NCBI GenBank assembly: GCA_964570825.1
Contig: CAZMZJ010000012.1
Coordinates: 1-64,000 of the forward strand
Reading direction: 5' to 3'
DNA: 64,000 bases
DNA from: UMGS1002 sp964570825
Lineage (GTDB): Bacteria > Bacillota > Clostridia > Oscillospirales > CAG-272
Positions 49,945 through 58,161 of the stretch are shown in pieces. The notes beneath the pieces were generated by a model. That model searched no databases. It was not told where the DNA came from and was given only the letters and a program-made list of their open reading frames with translations. The first letter of the stretch is position 1; each line of letters starts with the position of its first letter. Position numbers and translations under genes: made by a program.

Positions 49945-50691
49945 TTATTTGTTGAATTCGTTTATAACAGGTTCGGTTATATGAGGGCATTTGTCGGCTA
50001 TTGTGCAGGCAGTGTCACTGGGTTTTGCCCAATAGACGGCGTTCGTGATTATGCGCTGCACATACGGATTGAAGAAAGACTTGCAGGACTCGTGGCCCGG
50101 CTGGAAGTAGAAGACTTTGCCGGCTCCGCGTATGAAGCAGGCTCCCGAGCGGAATATGTTGCCGTCCTCAAACCAGCTGCCGAAAACCAGCGCGTCGGGC
50201 TGCGGAATGTAGAACGGCTCAGAGTAAAGCTCCTCCGACTCGAGGAGGAAATGTTCCGGAATTCCGGCCGCTATCGGGTGAGAGGGCATGAGATTCCAGA
50301 TTACTTCCTTCTGCTCGCGGCCCCACTGAAGGTTGCCGTTAGTTCCGACAATAGCCTTAAATGGCTTCGAATGATGCCCTGAGTGCAGAGCTATAAATCC
50401 CATCTTGCCGAGGAATACGCGCTTCTCAATTTTCTTTACAAGCTCGTCGTCAACCTCTTTGTGGAACATATGTCCCCACCATAAAAGGACGTCAGTGTTG
50501 TCCAGCACCTCGTCCGGAAGACCCTGATCTTTATCGTCAAGCGCGGCAAGAGTAATCTCCATTTGCCCGGTTTTGGCGAGAAAATCCCCGATTACGGCGT
50601 GAAGGCCGTTCGGGTATAGCGCTTTTACTTCTTCCTTGGTTTTTTCGTGGCGGAATTCGTTCCAGATTGTCACTCTGATTTTGTTTTCCAT
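49945..50691 (-). CDS. ThuA-domain protein
   Basis: A 248-aa protein of the ThuA (PF06283) class I glutamine-amidotransferase-like fold, named from trehalose utilisation. The core has Leu-Leu-Trp-Trp-Gly-His (about 68-73), Ile-Ala-Leu-His-Ser-Gly-His-His (about 99-106) and Gly-His-Glu-Ser near 203-206. No catalytic Cys of the amidotransferase type is seen. ThuA-like proteins act in sugar and keto-glycoside metabolism, often with Gfo/Idh/MocA and TIM-barrel isomerases; three such genes are elsewhere in this window. Third gene of a leftward operon; AAGGAG precedes the ATG by 9 bases. Confidence 0.9.
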   Translation of the reverse strand: MENKIRVTIWNEFRHEKTKEEVKALYPNGLHAVIGDFLAKTGQMEITLAALDDKDQGLPDEVLDNTDVLLWWGHMFHKEVDDELVKKIEKRVFLGKMGFIALHSGHHSKPFKAIVGTNGNLQWGREQKEVIWNLMPSHPIAAGIPEHFLLESEELYSEPFYIPQPDALVFGSWFEDGNIFRSGACFIRGAGKVFYFQPGHESCKSFFNPYVQRIITNAVYWAKPSDTACTIADKCPHITEPVINEFNK

Positions 50692-50708
50692 TTTGTTATG
50701 CTCCTTGA

Positions 50709-51494
50709 TTAAAATTCATATAAAAGTCCGTCATATGCAACGTCCACGCCGAGCGGGGAAAGTGCCGCCGCGGTTGACGCGTGGTCTGTGTGAAGTGTGC
50801 GAGCAAGGTGAGATACGATGATTTTGCACCCGTCGGGAGCGCAGCCCTGCTTGCGGAAGGTTTCAAGCATTATTTTCAGCATGGGAATTGAAGTGTGGGA
50901 GAAGATCCTGTCGTCGCCCGGCACTATGTCTCCCATAGTCAGCTCGAGCACCATGCAGTCAAATTTCAGCTTGCGTATTATCAGCCATGTTTCATAAGGC
51001 AGCCAGCCTGTGTCAAGACCGTAATACATCGTTTTGCCGCCTTTTGAAATCACATAGTTGAGTGCGATTTCATTTATGTCGCCTGTTCCGTGGTTCGCTT
51101 TAACGGGCATTATGTCATACCCGCCCGCCATAAAATGTCCGCCGGGGGTTACGCAGCGGAAGTCGACCGACATATCCTCTCCAAGCTCGCTTTTAAGCTT
51201 GCGAAGGCAGGCGCTGTCGCCATATACGCGGCAGTTGCGTCCGGAGCCGCACAAACGCAGGAGGCTTTTGACATTGAAATGATCTGGATGGGAGTGAGTT
51301 ACAATTACATCTGTCACTTTGTCAAAAAGCTGCGGGAGATTGTTCGTTTCAGCATAGTCGTAAATGTGGGGCCCGGGATCTGCCATAAGCGAATCGTCGA
51401 TAAGTGTGCTTGAAAAACGACGCCATTCCATACCCGGACGTCGTCCGGCAATATTCCAGTCGGCGGCTCCCGTCCCGAGAAAACGAAGCCTCAT
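50709..51494 (-). CDS. MBL-fold metallo-hydrolase (PhnP-like)
   Basis: A 261-aa metallo-beta-lactamase-fold hydrolase. The metal motif His-Ser-His-Pro-Asp-His is at 67-72; further ligands are seen at His (about 134, Ala-Asn-His-Gly), Asp (Gly-Leu-Asp-Thr-Gly, about 160) and His near the C-terminus (Ser-His-Leu, about 229). The Gly-Thr-Gly-Ala-Ala opening resembles PhnP and related cyclic-phosphate phosphodiesterases, but the exact substrate is unknown. It lies 17 bp before the ThuA gene and 58 bp after the PHP gene. Confidence 0.9.
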   Translation of the reverse strand: MRLRFLGTGAADWNIAGRRPGMEWRRFSSTLIDDSLMADPGPHIYDYAETNNLPQLFDKVTDVIVTHSHPDHFNVKSLLRLCGSGRNCRVYGDSACLRKLKSELGEDMSVDFRCVTPGGHFMAGGYDIMPVKANHGTGDINEIALNYVISKGGKTMYYGLDTGWLPYETWLIIRKLKFDCMVLELTMGDIVPGDDRIFSHTSIPMLKIMLETFRKQGCAPDGCKIIVSHLARTLHTDHASTAAALSPLGVDVAYDGLLYEF

Positions 51495-51552
51495 AAAACG
51501 CCTCTTTCAATATTGATGTTAATCCGTATATTTTTATATTTCATCGGCTGTC

Positions 51553-52242
51553 TCAATACGGGGTATTACCTGAGCGGATAAGCTCATATCGCCCGGAGTT
51601 GAGAATATCAATCAGCTGCCGCGAGGTCTTTACCGGTTCTTCGGTCAGTATCCCGCCGCCGATTACGCTGCCGTCATGGTGGTAGTCGCTGCCAGATATC
51701 TTCTTGAGATTATATTTTTCAGCCCAGAGGTTTGCTATATCGTTCCGCGAGTCATGCTCCGCGTGTCCGTTATATACTTCCACTCCATCAAGATATTCTG
51801 GCTTTATTATCTGCATCGCGTCCCGGAAAGGGTGCGCCTGAAAGAAGAGCCCGCCGTATGCCCGGACGGCTGCGGCGACTTCCTTTGTCTTTGTGTCCAT
51901 TATCTTCGGCATCGAGCGGAGAAACGCTTCGTCAACGCCGTATATCAGGTAATCGTTTTCGTCGATATTGGAGCGCAGCTCCACGCCGAGAAGCACATTC
52001 AGGCGTCCGGCTGCGGCCTCGACGAATTTACTGTAGCCAGCCATGTAGAAGTCGATTTTTTCGTCCCATTTATATGAGGAATGGTCAAAATTACTGTTTT
52101 TGTAGGTGTAGCGGCTCAGATGGTTTGTGAGGACCAGAGTCGTGTAGCCTGCCGCTATATAACGGCGGGCGATGGTGCCGCAGTCGACTGTCGCGCAGTT
52201 GCTGACTTCGGCCGAGTGGCAGTGCATTTCTGTTTTGTACAT
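51553..52242 (-). CDS. PHP-domain phosphoesterase
   Basis: A 229-aa PHP-fold metal-dependent phosphoesterase. The signatures are Glu-Met-His-Cys-His (5-9), Asn-His (about 40), Glu-Leu-Arg (about 83-85), Gln-Ala-His-Pro-Phe-Arg (about 133-138), Gly-His (about 154) and Gly-Ser-Asp-Tyr-His (about 180-184). This differs in size and context from the tyrosine phosphatase at 26 kb; it may hydrolyse a sugar or nucleotide phosphate. First gene of the leftward PHP-MBL-ThuA operon, with AAAGGA 7 bases before the ATG and a promoter at 52282-52310. Confidence 0.9.
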   Translation of the reverse strand: MYKTEMHCHSAEVSNCATVDCGTIARRYIAAGYTTLVLTNHLSRYTYKNSNFDHSSYKWDEKIDFYMAGYSKFVEAAAGRLNVLLGVELRSNIDENDYLIYGVDEAFLRSMPKIMDTKTKEVAAAVRAYGGLFFQAHPFRDAMQIIKPEYLDGVEVYNGHAEHDSRNDIANLWAEKYNLKKISGSDYHHDGSVIGGGILTEEPVKTSRQLIDILNSGRYELIRSGNTPY

Positions 52243-52281
52243 TAAACAATCCTTTGTTTTTTCTTTTTTTCAAACAGTATA

Positions 52282-52310
52282 ATAATACTCTAAAATCATA
52301 TTTTTTGCAA
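52282..52310 (-). promoter_or_regulatory. Promoter of the PHP-MBL-ThuA operon
   Basis: Reverse strand: TTGCAA (52305-52310), 17-bp spacer, TATTAT (52282-52287); leader about 30 nt. Confidence 0.65.
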
Positions 52311-52379
52311 TATATTCCGAAAAAATTTCAATAATTTTCTCATATAGCCGGTTTTAACGGCACATCAGAGCCCCTTTAC

Positions 52380-52408
52380 TTGATTTTACTTTTTATGTGT
52401 GTTATACT
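52380..52408 (+). promoter_or_regulatory. Promoter of the M32 carboxypeptidase gene
   Basis: TTGATT (52380-52385), 17-bp spacer, TATACT (52403-52408). It excludes in-frame ATG codons before about 52415 as starts. Confidence 0.75.
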
Positions 52409-52493
52409 AATATGTAAATTTTATCAATACAGATGGCAAAATGAGCTTTTGAACTTTGGCATATTCAATTATTTGCAGAGTGGAGGAATGATT

Positions 52494-54023
52494 ATGTACA
52501 CTGGCATTAAAGAAGCATATGACGAATTCCGAGGCATATTCGGAAAAATTCACGCATACAGGCATGCTCTGGGCCTGCTTTATACGGACGGAGTTACAGC
52601 CGCTCCCGCAGGCTCGGCTGACGGAAGAGGCAAGACATCGGGAATTCTATCAGAGGCAGAATACGCCCTCCACACCTCGCCGAAGATGAAAGAGGCGGTT
52701 GCGTATCTTCTTGAACACAAAGACGAGCTGACGCCGTTCCAGCAGCGCGAGATAACAGAGTACAACCGCTCGAATGAATATATAAAAAGCATTCCGGCTG
52801 ACGAGTACGTTGAATTTCAGGTTCTTGTAAACACTTCCGAAGCCGTATGGCACAAGGCAAAGCTCGAAAATGATTTCAAAGCTTTTGCTCCTTATCTTGA
52901 AAAAATTTTTACGACTGTCCGCAGGTTCGCTCAATATTACAAGCCGGACGACGATCCGTACGACACTCTGCTCGGTATGTACGAGCGCGGACTGACGCAA
53001 AAGGATGCCGATGCTTTCTTCAGCGCGCTGAGTGAAAAAATTGTTCCGCTTATACGCCGCGTAAAATCGGCGCCAGAGCCTGACGACAGCTTCATTCACC
53101 GTTTCTACCCCGCGGAGATACAGCGCAGATTTTCGGATTATCTGCTTGATACTATAGGCATCAACCGTGAATACTGCAGCATCGCGGAGACAGAGCACCC
53201 GTTCACAAACAATTTCAACAAGCATGACGTCCGCGTTACAACTCATTACTACGAAAACAATCTTATAAGCTCGATGTACTCTGTCATACACGAGGGCGGA
53301 CATGCGCTATATGAGCTCGGCAGCGGCGACGAATACGAGGGAACCTGCCTCGCGGGCGGTGTGTCCATGGGTATTCACGAGAGCCAGTCGCGCTTCTTTG
53401 AAAACCTTATCGGGCGGAGCAGGGCATATATTGACCTGATCTTCCCGCGCGCAAAAGAATTTTTTCCCGCGAAGCTGTCGGATGTCGATTCCCGAGCTTT
53501 CTGGCTCGCGGTAAACAGAAGCCGTCCGTCGCTTATAAGAACGGAAGCCGACGAGCTTACCTATACGCTGCACATTATGGTGCGGTACGAGCTTGAAAAG
53601 GAAATAATCGGAGGCAAACTCGGCGTTTGCGACCTGCCGGCAGCATGGGCGGAAAAGTATCGCGATTACCTCGGAATCGATGTGCCGGACGACACGCGCG
53701 GCGTGCTTCAGGATTCACACTGGAGCGGCGGCATGGTGGGGTATTTCCCGTCTTACGCGCTCGGCTCCGCATACGGCGCGCAGATCATGGCGGCGCTGCG
53801 GCGCGAAAAGGATGTCGACGCTCTTGTCAGAAGCGGCAATATCAAGGAAATCGTAGATTGGCTGACGGATAAGATTTACCGTCACGGCAGTATGTACGAT
53901 CCGTCGGTGCTTCTTGAGAAATGCTGCGGCGAGCCGTTCAATCCGGGTTACTTCACCGACTACCTTGAGAAAAAATACAGCGCAATAATTGCAGAACTGA
54001 ACGGTCCGGCAAACGAGGGCTGA
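52494..54023 (+). CDS. M32-family metallocarboxypeptidase
   Basis: A 509-aa zinc carboxypeptidase (Taq/Pfu type, PF02074) that removes C-terminal residues from peptides. The active-site motif His-Glu-Gly-Gly-His-Ala-Leu-Tyr-Glu is at about 263-271 and the third zinc ligand in Ile-His-Glu-Ser-Gln-Ser-Arg at about 292-298. The Asp-Arg/Arg-Thr-Glu-Ala-Asp-Glu segment near 345-350 and His-Trp-Ser-Gly-Gly (about 405) are also typical. ATG 52494 follows TGGAGG by 7 bases, and the upstream promoter rules out a longer N-terminus. The protein is cytosolic. The sugar isomerase gene starts 4 bp after its stop. Confidence 0.94.
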   Translation: MYTGIKEAYDEFRGIFGKIHAYRHALGLLYTDGVTAAPAGSADGRGKTSGILSEAEYALHTSPKMKEAVAYLLEHKDELTPFQQREITEYNRSNEYIKSIPADEYVEFQVLVNTSEAVWHKAKLENDFKAFAPYLEKIFTTVRRFAQYYKPDDDPYDTLLGMYERGLTQKDADAFFSALSEKIVPLIRRVKSAPEPDDSFIHRFYPAEIQRRFSDYLLDTIGINREYCSIAETEHPFTNNFNKHDVRVTTHYYENNLISSMYSVIHEGGHALYELGSGDEYEGTCLAGGVSMGIHESQSRFFENLIGRSRAYIDLIFPRAKEFFPAKLSDVDSRAFWLAVNRSRPSLIRTEADELTYTLHIMVRYELEKEIIGGKLGVCDLPAAWAEKYRDYLGIDVPDDTRGVLQDSHWSGGMVGYFPSYALGSAYGAQIMAALRREKDVDALVRSGNIKEIVDWLTDKIYRHGSMYDPSVLLEKCCGEPFNPGYFTDYLEKKYSAIIAELNGPANEG

Positions 54024-54027
54024 TAAT

Positions 54028-54807
54028 ATGACAAAACTCGGAGCACAGCTCTATACCCTGCGTGAATTCTGCAAAACGACAGATGGACTTGAAGAAACGC
54101 TGAAACGTGTAGCCGACATGGGGTTTTCTTCTGTTCAGCTCTCGGGCGTCTGCGCATATGACGCCGGGTGGATGAAAGAAAGGCTCGACGCCTGCGGGCT
54201 CACGGCGGACATCACGCATTTTGATTACAGGAAGGTGGCGTTCGACACCGAGAACACGATTGCGTTTCATGACATAATGAACTGCCGCTATATAGGCATC
54301 GGCGGAATACCGGATTTCAAAAAGAACGGCTGCCGGTCCGAGGATTTTGACAAATTTGTTCTCGAAATAGCTCCGGCGGCGCGGAGGATTGCCGCGTCCG
54401 GCAAGCACAAGTTCATGTATCACAACCATAATATGGAGTTTGCAAAATCCGGGGGGATAACATATCTTGAGAAGCTCTGCAACGCTTTCCCGTCGGATGT
54501 GCTTGGAATAACGCTGGATGTTTACTGGGCACAGGCGGGCGGCGCAGACCCGGTGCAATGGCTTGGAAAACTTAAGGGCCGTGCAAACTGCGTCCATTAC
54601 AAGGACATGGTTTACAGCGCGGCGGACCTCGATGTCAGGATGGCTCCTGTTGGATACGGAAACATGAATTATGAAAAAATAGTCGAAGCGACGGTTGATG
54701 CGGGAGTCGAGTTCGCTTATGTCGAGCTGGACAGCTGCTACGGCGAAGATCCTTTTGAGTGTCTTAAGAAGAGCTATAAGTACTTGATGACACTCGGCCT
54801 AAAGTGA
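54028..54807 (+). CDS. Sugar phosphate isomerase/epimerase (2)
   Basis: A 259-aa xylose-isomerase-like TIM barrel (PF01261). The opening Gly-Ala-Gln-Leu-Tyr-Thr-Leu-Arg (5-12) is typical of the group. Likely metal ligands are Glu (about 140, Met-Glu-Phe), Asp (Leu-Asp-Val-Tyr-Trp, about 167), His (Val-His-Tyr-Lys-Asp, about 196) and Glu (Tyr-Val-Glu-Leu-Asp, about 237). It differs clearly from the first isomerase and is probably a keto-sugar isomerase, epimerase or dehydratase. It is cotranscribed with the carboxypeptidase (4 bp gap), an unexpected pairing. Confidence 0.9.
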   Translation: MTKLGAQLYTLREFCKTTDGLEETLKRVADMGFSSVQLSGVCAYDAGWMKERLDACGLTADITHFDYRKVAFDTENTIAFHDIMNCRYIGIGGIPDFKKNGCRSEDFDKFVLEIAPAARRIAASGKHKFMYHNHNMEFAKSGGITYLEKLCNAFPSDVLGITLDVYWAQAGGADPVQWLGKLKGRANCVHYKDMVYSAADLDVRMAPVGYGNMNYEKIVEATVDAGVEFAYVELDSCYGEDPFECLKKSYKYLMTLGLK

Positions 54808-54946
54808 GGAAGAATCAGCCGAGGCTGCCGCCGCGGCTTGCGCATAGGTTCGGGACGGCACTGCTTTTTATCGTTTTGATTTTTCATTCCGTCGCATAAA
54901 ATTTTAATTTCTGTTTGAGCCGCCTTAAGCGGCACGGAGGATTGTT

Positions 54947-55879
54947 GTGTCAAGAATTTATAAATCAGCAGACCAGCTTATCGGAAAAACGCCTTTGCTC
55001 GAGCTTTCCCGCATTGAAAGCGAGCTTGCCCTTGAAGCAAGGCTGCTTGCAAAACTCGAATATTTCAACCCCGCCGGTTCTGTAAAGGACAGAGTCGCAA
55101 AGTCCATGATAGACGACGCCGAGGCTGCCGGAAGGCTGATGCCCGGTTCGGTCATCATCGAGCCAACCTCGGGGAATACGGGCCTCGGACTGGCGTCGGT
55201 CGCCGCGGCTCGCGGATACCGGATTATAATCGTTATGCCCGACACCATGTCGGTGGAGCGGAGGCAGATAATGAAGGCATACGGCGCCGAGGTGGTGCTT
55301 TCCGACGGTACGAAAGGAATGAGCGGAGCTATTGCCAAAGCAGAGGAGCTTGCCGCGGCGATTCCCGGAAGCTTTATTCCCGGACAGTTTGTCAACCCCG
55401 CCAACCCTAAGGTGCACAGGGAAACAACAGGTCCCGAAATTTTCGAAGATACCGACGGCCAGGTCGACATTTTTGTTGCCGGAGTGGGGACGGGCGGCAC
55501 GCTGACAGGCGTCGGCGAGTATCTGAAGTCGAGGAAGCCGGGGATTAAAATTGTGGCGGTTGAGCCTGCGTCGTCTCCGGTGCTTTCACGGGGTGTGGCG
55601 GGAGCACATAAAATTCAGGGCATCGGCGCCGGATTTGTGCCGGCGGTGCTGAATACGGATATTTATGATGAAATTATCGCTGTGACCGACGAGGACGCCT
55701 TTTCAACCGGCAGAAGAATCGGAAAGACCGAAGGAATACTCGTCGGCATCTCCTCCGGAGCTGCTGTATCGGCTGCTATCGAACTTGCTAAACGTCCCGA
55801 AAACAAGGGAAAGACAATCGTCGCCCTTTTGCCCGACACCGGCGACAGATACCTCTCCACACCTTTATTTTCAGAATGA
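54947..55879 (+). CDS. cysK: Cysteine synthase A (O-acetylserine sulfhydrylase)
   Basis: A 310-aa PLP enzyme that makes cysteine from O-acetylserine and sulfide. The PLP lysine is Lys47 in Pro-Ala-Gly-Ser-Val-Lys-Asp-Arg, followed by the substrate loop Pro-Thr-Ser-Gly-Asn-Thr-Gly (about 73-79) and the phosphate-binding Gly-Thr-Gly-Gly-Thr (about 180-184). Full length, high identity to the family by eye. The start is GTG, 6 bases after GGAGG. A small GCCGC / GCGGC hairpin (54919-54933) sits just before the ribosome site. A strong terminator follows. Gene-level regulation (for example a CymR site) could not be assigned. Confidence 0.96.
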   Translation: MSRIYKSADQLIGKTPLLELSRIESELALEARLLAKLEYFNPAGSVKDRVAKSMIDDAEAAGRLMPGSVIIEPTSGNTGLGLASVAAARGYRIIIVMPDTMSVERRQIMKAYGAEVVLSDGTKGMSGAIAKAEELAAAIPGSFIPGQFVNPANPKVHRETTGPEIFEDTDGQVDIFVAGVGTGGTLTGVGEYLKSRKPGIKIVAVEPASSPVLSRGVAGAHKIQGIGAGFVPAVLNTDIYDEIIAVTDEDAFSTGRRIGKTEGILVGISSGAAVSAAIELAKRPENKGKTIVALLPDTGDRYLSTPLFSE

Positions 55880-55902
55880 AAGCTTTTCAATATTAAAAAA
55901 TG

Positions 55903-55936
55903 AGGATGCGGCATTTGCCGCATCCTTTATTTTTTC
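55903..55936. terminator. Terminator cysK / tcdA
   Basis: An 11-bp stem (55903-55913 / 55916-55926), then TTATTTTTT; it also flanks the convergent tcdA gene. Confidence 0.88.
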
Positions 55937-56688
55937 CTTATTCCGGTGAGGTCGCAGATCACCTCGCCGGCTATTATAAGCCCTGCAACTGAAGGCACGA
56001 AAGCGTTTGAGCCGGGTACAGACCGCCTTGCCGCTCCGCTTGCCGGCTCCGCCGTGATGTCTGTATCCTCAAGGCAGGACGCGCCGCCGTCCTTAATAGG
56101 GCTGAGAGGTTCCTCCTCGGAATAGACGACCTTCAGCCTTCTGATGCCGCGTTTTTTCAGTTCATACCGCATCACGCGCGCAAGCGGACATACACGGGTG
56201 TCATATATGTCGGCAACCCGGAATTTCGTCGGGTCGATCTTGTTTCCGGCACCCATCGACGAGATTACCGGCACTCCGGCGGCTGAGGCGCGTATTATTA
56301 TTTCAATTTTTCCGCTGACGGTGTCGATGGCGTCGACTACATAATTATATTTCGTAAAGTCGAACTGCTCCGCCGTGTCCGGCATAAAAAAGCATTTGTG
56401 CTTGCTTACGACAATATCCGGTGATATATCGTGTATTCTTTCTTCCGCAACATCGACCTTATATTTTCCGACTGTGCTGTGCAGGGCAAAAACCTGGCGA
56501 TTGAGGTTCGTCAGGCTTATTTTATCGTTGTCAATAATATCAAGAGCGCCGACGCCGCTGCGAGCCAGCGCTTCGACGACATATCCGCCGACACCCCCTA
56601 TACCGAAAACAGCCACACGGCTTCCTGCCAGAATTTTCATCGCTTCTTTGCCGAATATTAGCTCGGTTCTTGAAAACTGAAGAGACAT
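55927..56688 (-). CDS. tcdA: tRNA threonylcarbamoyladenosine dehydratase (TcdA/CsdL-like)
   Basis: A 253-aa E1-like ATP-dependent enzyme that cyclises t6A37 in tRNA to ct6A. The nucleotide-binding Gly-x-Gly-Gly-Val-Gly is at 29-34; the Asp-Asn-Asp (52-54), Asn-Arg-Gln (63-65) and Ala-Ile-Asp (about 118-120) motifs are typical, as is the Cys-Leu-Glu-Asp segment near the C-terminus. Length and motifs fit TcdA rather than ThiF/MoeB. It lies 62 bp after mnmA, and both act on the tRNA anticodon loop, so the operon is coherent. Confidence 0.92.
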   Translation of the reverse strand: MSLQFSRTELIFGKEAMKILAGSRVAVFGIGGVGGYVVEALARSGVGALDIIDNDKISLTNLNRQVFALHSTVGKYKVDVAEERIHDISPDIVVSKHKCFFMPDTAEQFDFTKYNYVVDAIDTVSGKIEIIIRASAAGVPVISSMGAGNKIDPTKFRVADIYDTRVCPLARVMRYELKKRGIRRLKVVYSEEEPLSPIKDGGASCLEDTDITAEPASGAARRSVPGSNAFVPSVAGLIIAGEVICDLTGIRKK

Positions 56689-56750
56689 CCGAATTCTCCT
56701 TTTCCTTTACGGAATTATCCCTGATAATCTGACGGCTACGCACATGGGCA

Positions 56751-57815
56751 TCAGCAAATCGTCCCGCCGCCGAGAACTGTGTCGCCGTCGTACAGCACCG
56801 CTGCCTGTCCGGGGGAAACCGCCCTTACGGGAGAGTCGAATTCGACATGAACCGTGTTTTCTCCGGCAATTCTAACCGTCGCGGGCGTTTCCTCCTGCTT
56901 GTAGCGCGTTCTGACTTTTGCCCGAAGCGTCTTCGGAGGGATGTCGGACGATATCCAGCTGAAATCGCGTACTTCAAGCGAGGTTGTATAAAGCAGCTTT
57001 TCGCCGCCGAGGACAATTTCGTTTTTATCAGCTCTTTTTTCAATCACATAAAGAGGCTCGGCCGCGGCTATGCCAAGCCCTTTGCGCTGGCCTATCGTAT
57101 AGCGGATTATTCCTCTGTGCTCGCCGAGAGTGTTTCCGTCGGCGTCGACAAATCTGCCGCAAGGGTACTGCTTTTTTGAATACAGTTCGATTGCTTTTGC
57201 ATAATCGCCGTCAGGCACGAAACATATGTCCTGGCTGTCGCGTTTCCGGGCGTTTATGAAGCCCTCTTCCTCTGCGATGCGCCGCACCTCGGCTTTTGTC
57301 ATATCGCCGAGCGGGAAGACCGTATGCGCAAGCTGCTTTTCCGAGAGAGAGTAAAGCACATAGCTCTGGTCTTTTGTTTTATCAAATGCTTTTTTAAGAA
57401 AATACCTGCCGTTCTCCCCGGAAATGCGCGCGTAATGTCCGGTGACTACGACGTCGCAGCCGAGCTCCTCGGCGCTTTCGTAAAGCTTTCCGAATTTAAG
57501 GTATCTGTTGCAATCTATGCAGGGGTTCGGAGTCGACCCGCCTTCGTATGCCGAAACGAAACGGTCGATAACCAGCTTTCTGAAATCTGCCGTGAAGTCG
57601 AGCACATAATGCGGAATCCCAAGCCGGCATGCAACGCTTGCGGCGTCCTTTGCATCGTCAAGGAAACGGCAGCAGTTTCCGCGCTGAACCCCTGCGCCGC
57701 CGTCACCGAAGAGCCGCATCGTAACGCCGACGCAGTCGTAACCTGCTTTTTTCATAAGATATGCCGCAACGCTGGAATCAACGCCGCCGCTCATGGCTAT
57801 CAATGCTTTTTTCAT
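56751..57815 (-). CDS. mnmA: tRNA 2-thiouridylase
   Basis: A 354-aa ATP-pyrophosphatase that puts sulfur on U34 of tRNA-Lys, Glu and Gln. The PP-loop Ser-Gly-Gly-Val-Asp-Ser-Ser is at 9-15, catalytic cysteines are at about 99 (Asn-Pro-Cys) and about 194 (Gln-Asp-Ile-Cys-Phe), and Cys102 (Asp-Cys-Asn) follows the first. Full length. Promoter at 57851-57880 and GGAGG before the ATG. Since thiolation needs a cysteine desulfurase, proximity to cysK is suggestive, though they are not in one operon. Confidence 0.97.
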   Translation of the reverse strand: MKKALIAMSGGVDSSVAAYLMKKAGYDCVGVTMRLFGDGGAGVQRGNCCRFLDDAKDAASVACRLGIPHYVLDFTADFRKLVIDRFVSAYEGGSTPNPCIDCNRYLKFGKLYESAEELGCDVVVTGHYARISGENGRYFLKKAFDKTKDQSYVLYSLSEKQLAHTVFPLGDMTKAEVRRIAEEEGFINARKRDSQDICFVPDGDYAKAIELYSKKQYPCGRFVDADGNTLGEHRGIIRYTIGQRKGLGIAAAEPLYVIEKRADKNEIVLGGEKLLYTTSLEVRDFSWISSDIPPKTLRAKVRTRYKQEETPATVRIAGENTVHVEFDSPVRAVSPGQAAVLYDGDTVLGGGTIC

Positions 57816-57850
57816 GCCGCCGCCTCCGGTTTGCCGTGTGTTTTATGTCC

Positions 57851-57880
57851 ATTATACCACAATTATTCATATAAAATCAA
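57851..57880 (-). promoter_or_regulatory. Promoter of mnmA-tcdA
   Basis: Reverse strand: TTGATT (57875-57880), 18-bp spacer, TATAAT (57851-57856); short leader of about 30 nt. Confidence 0.75.
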
Positions 57881-57995
57881 TAGCGTCAGCCGTTGCAACT
57901 GCGGCAAACAGCCAAGTTTATCATTGTTTTTATAGCAATACTGGCTGTCTCATATACGGCGGGCGCGTTGTACGATGTTAATATTGTATTGTTTT

Positions 57996-58018
57996 ATGTA
58001 AATATTGTGTATTTACAT
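57996..58018. promoter_or_regulatory. Operator-like perfect inverted repeat
   Basis: ATGTAAATA-TTGTG-TATTTACAT: 9-bp arms, 5-bp spacer, with the right arm covering the -35 box at 58012-58017. A repressor bound here would block the promoter. Confidence 0.7.
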
Positions 58019-58040
58019 GAAATATAGCGGCGTTTATAAT
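58012..58040 (+). promoter_or_regulatory. Promoter of the EEP-domain lipoprotein gene
   Basis: TTTACA (58012-58017), 17-bp spacer, TATAAT (58035-58040). Confidence 0.8.
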
Positions 58041-58161
58041 CATATATGACGGTTAGAACATAAAACTGTTCAACTTATATAAAAATCAGCCCGCGTTGAT
58101 GGCTGCCGTTTCTATTATTCCGCACTGCATATCACGCGGCCTACGGAGCAGAGGCATAACT

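Larger units (their letters stand above)
57816..58161. other. Divergent mnmA / lipoprotein intergenic region
   Basis: A 346-bp gap. It holds the mnmA promoter, then from about 57996 a 9-bp inverted repeat overlapping the rightward promoter at 58012-58040. Between them (57900-57990) I see nothing definite. Confidence 0.7.
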
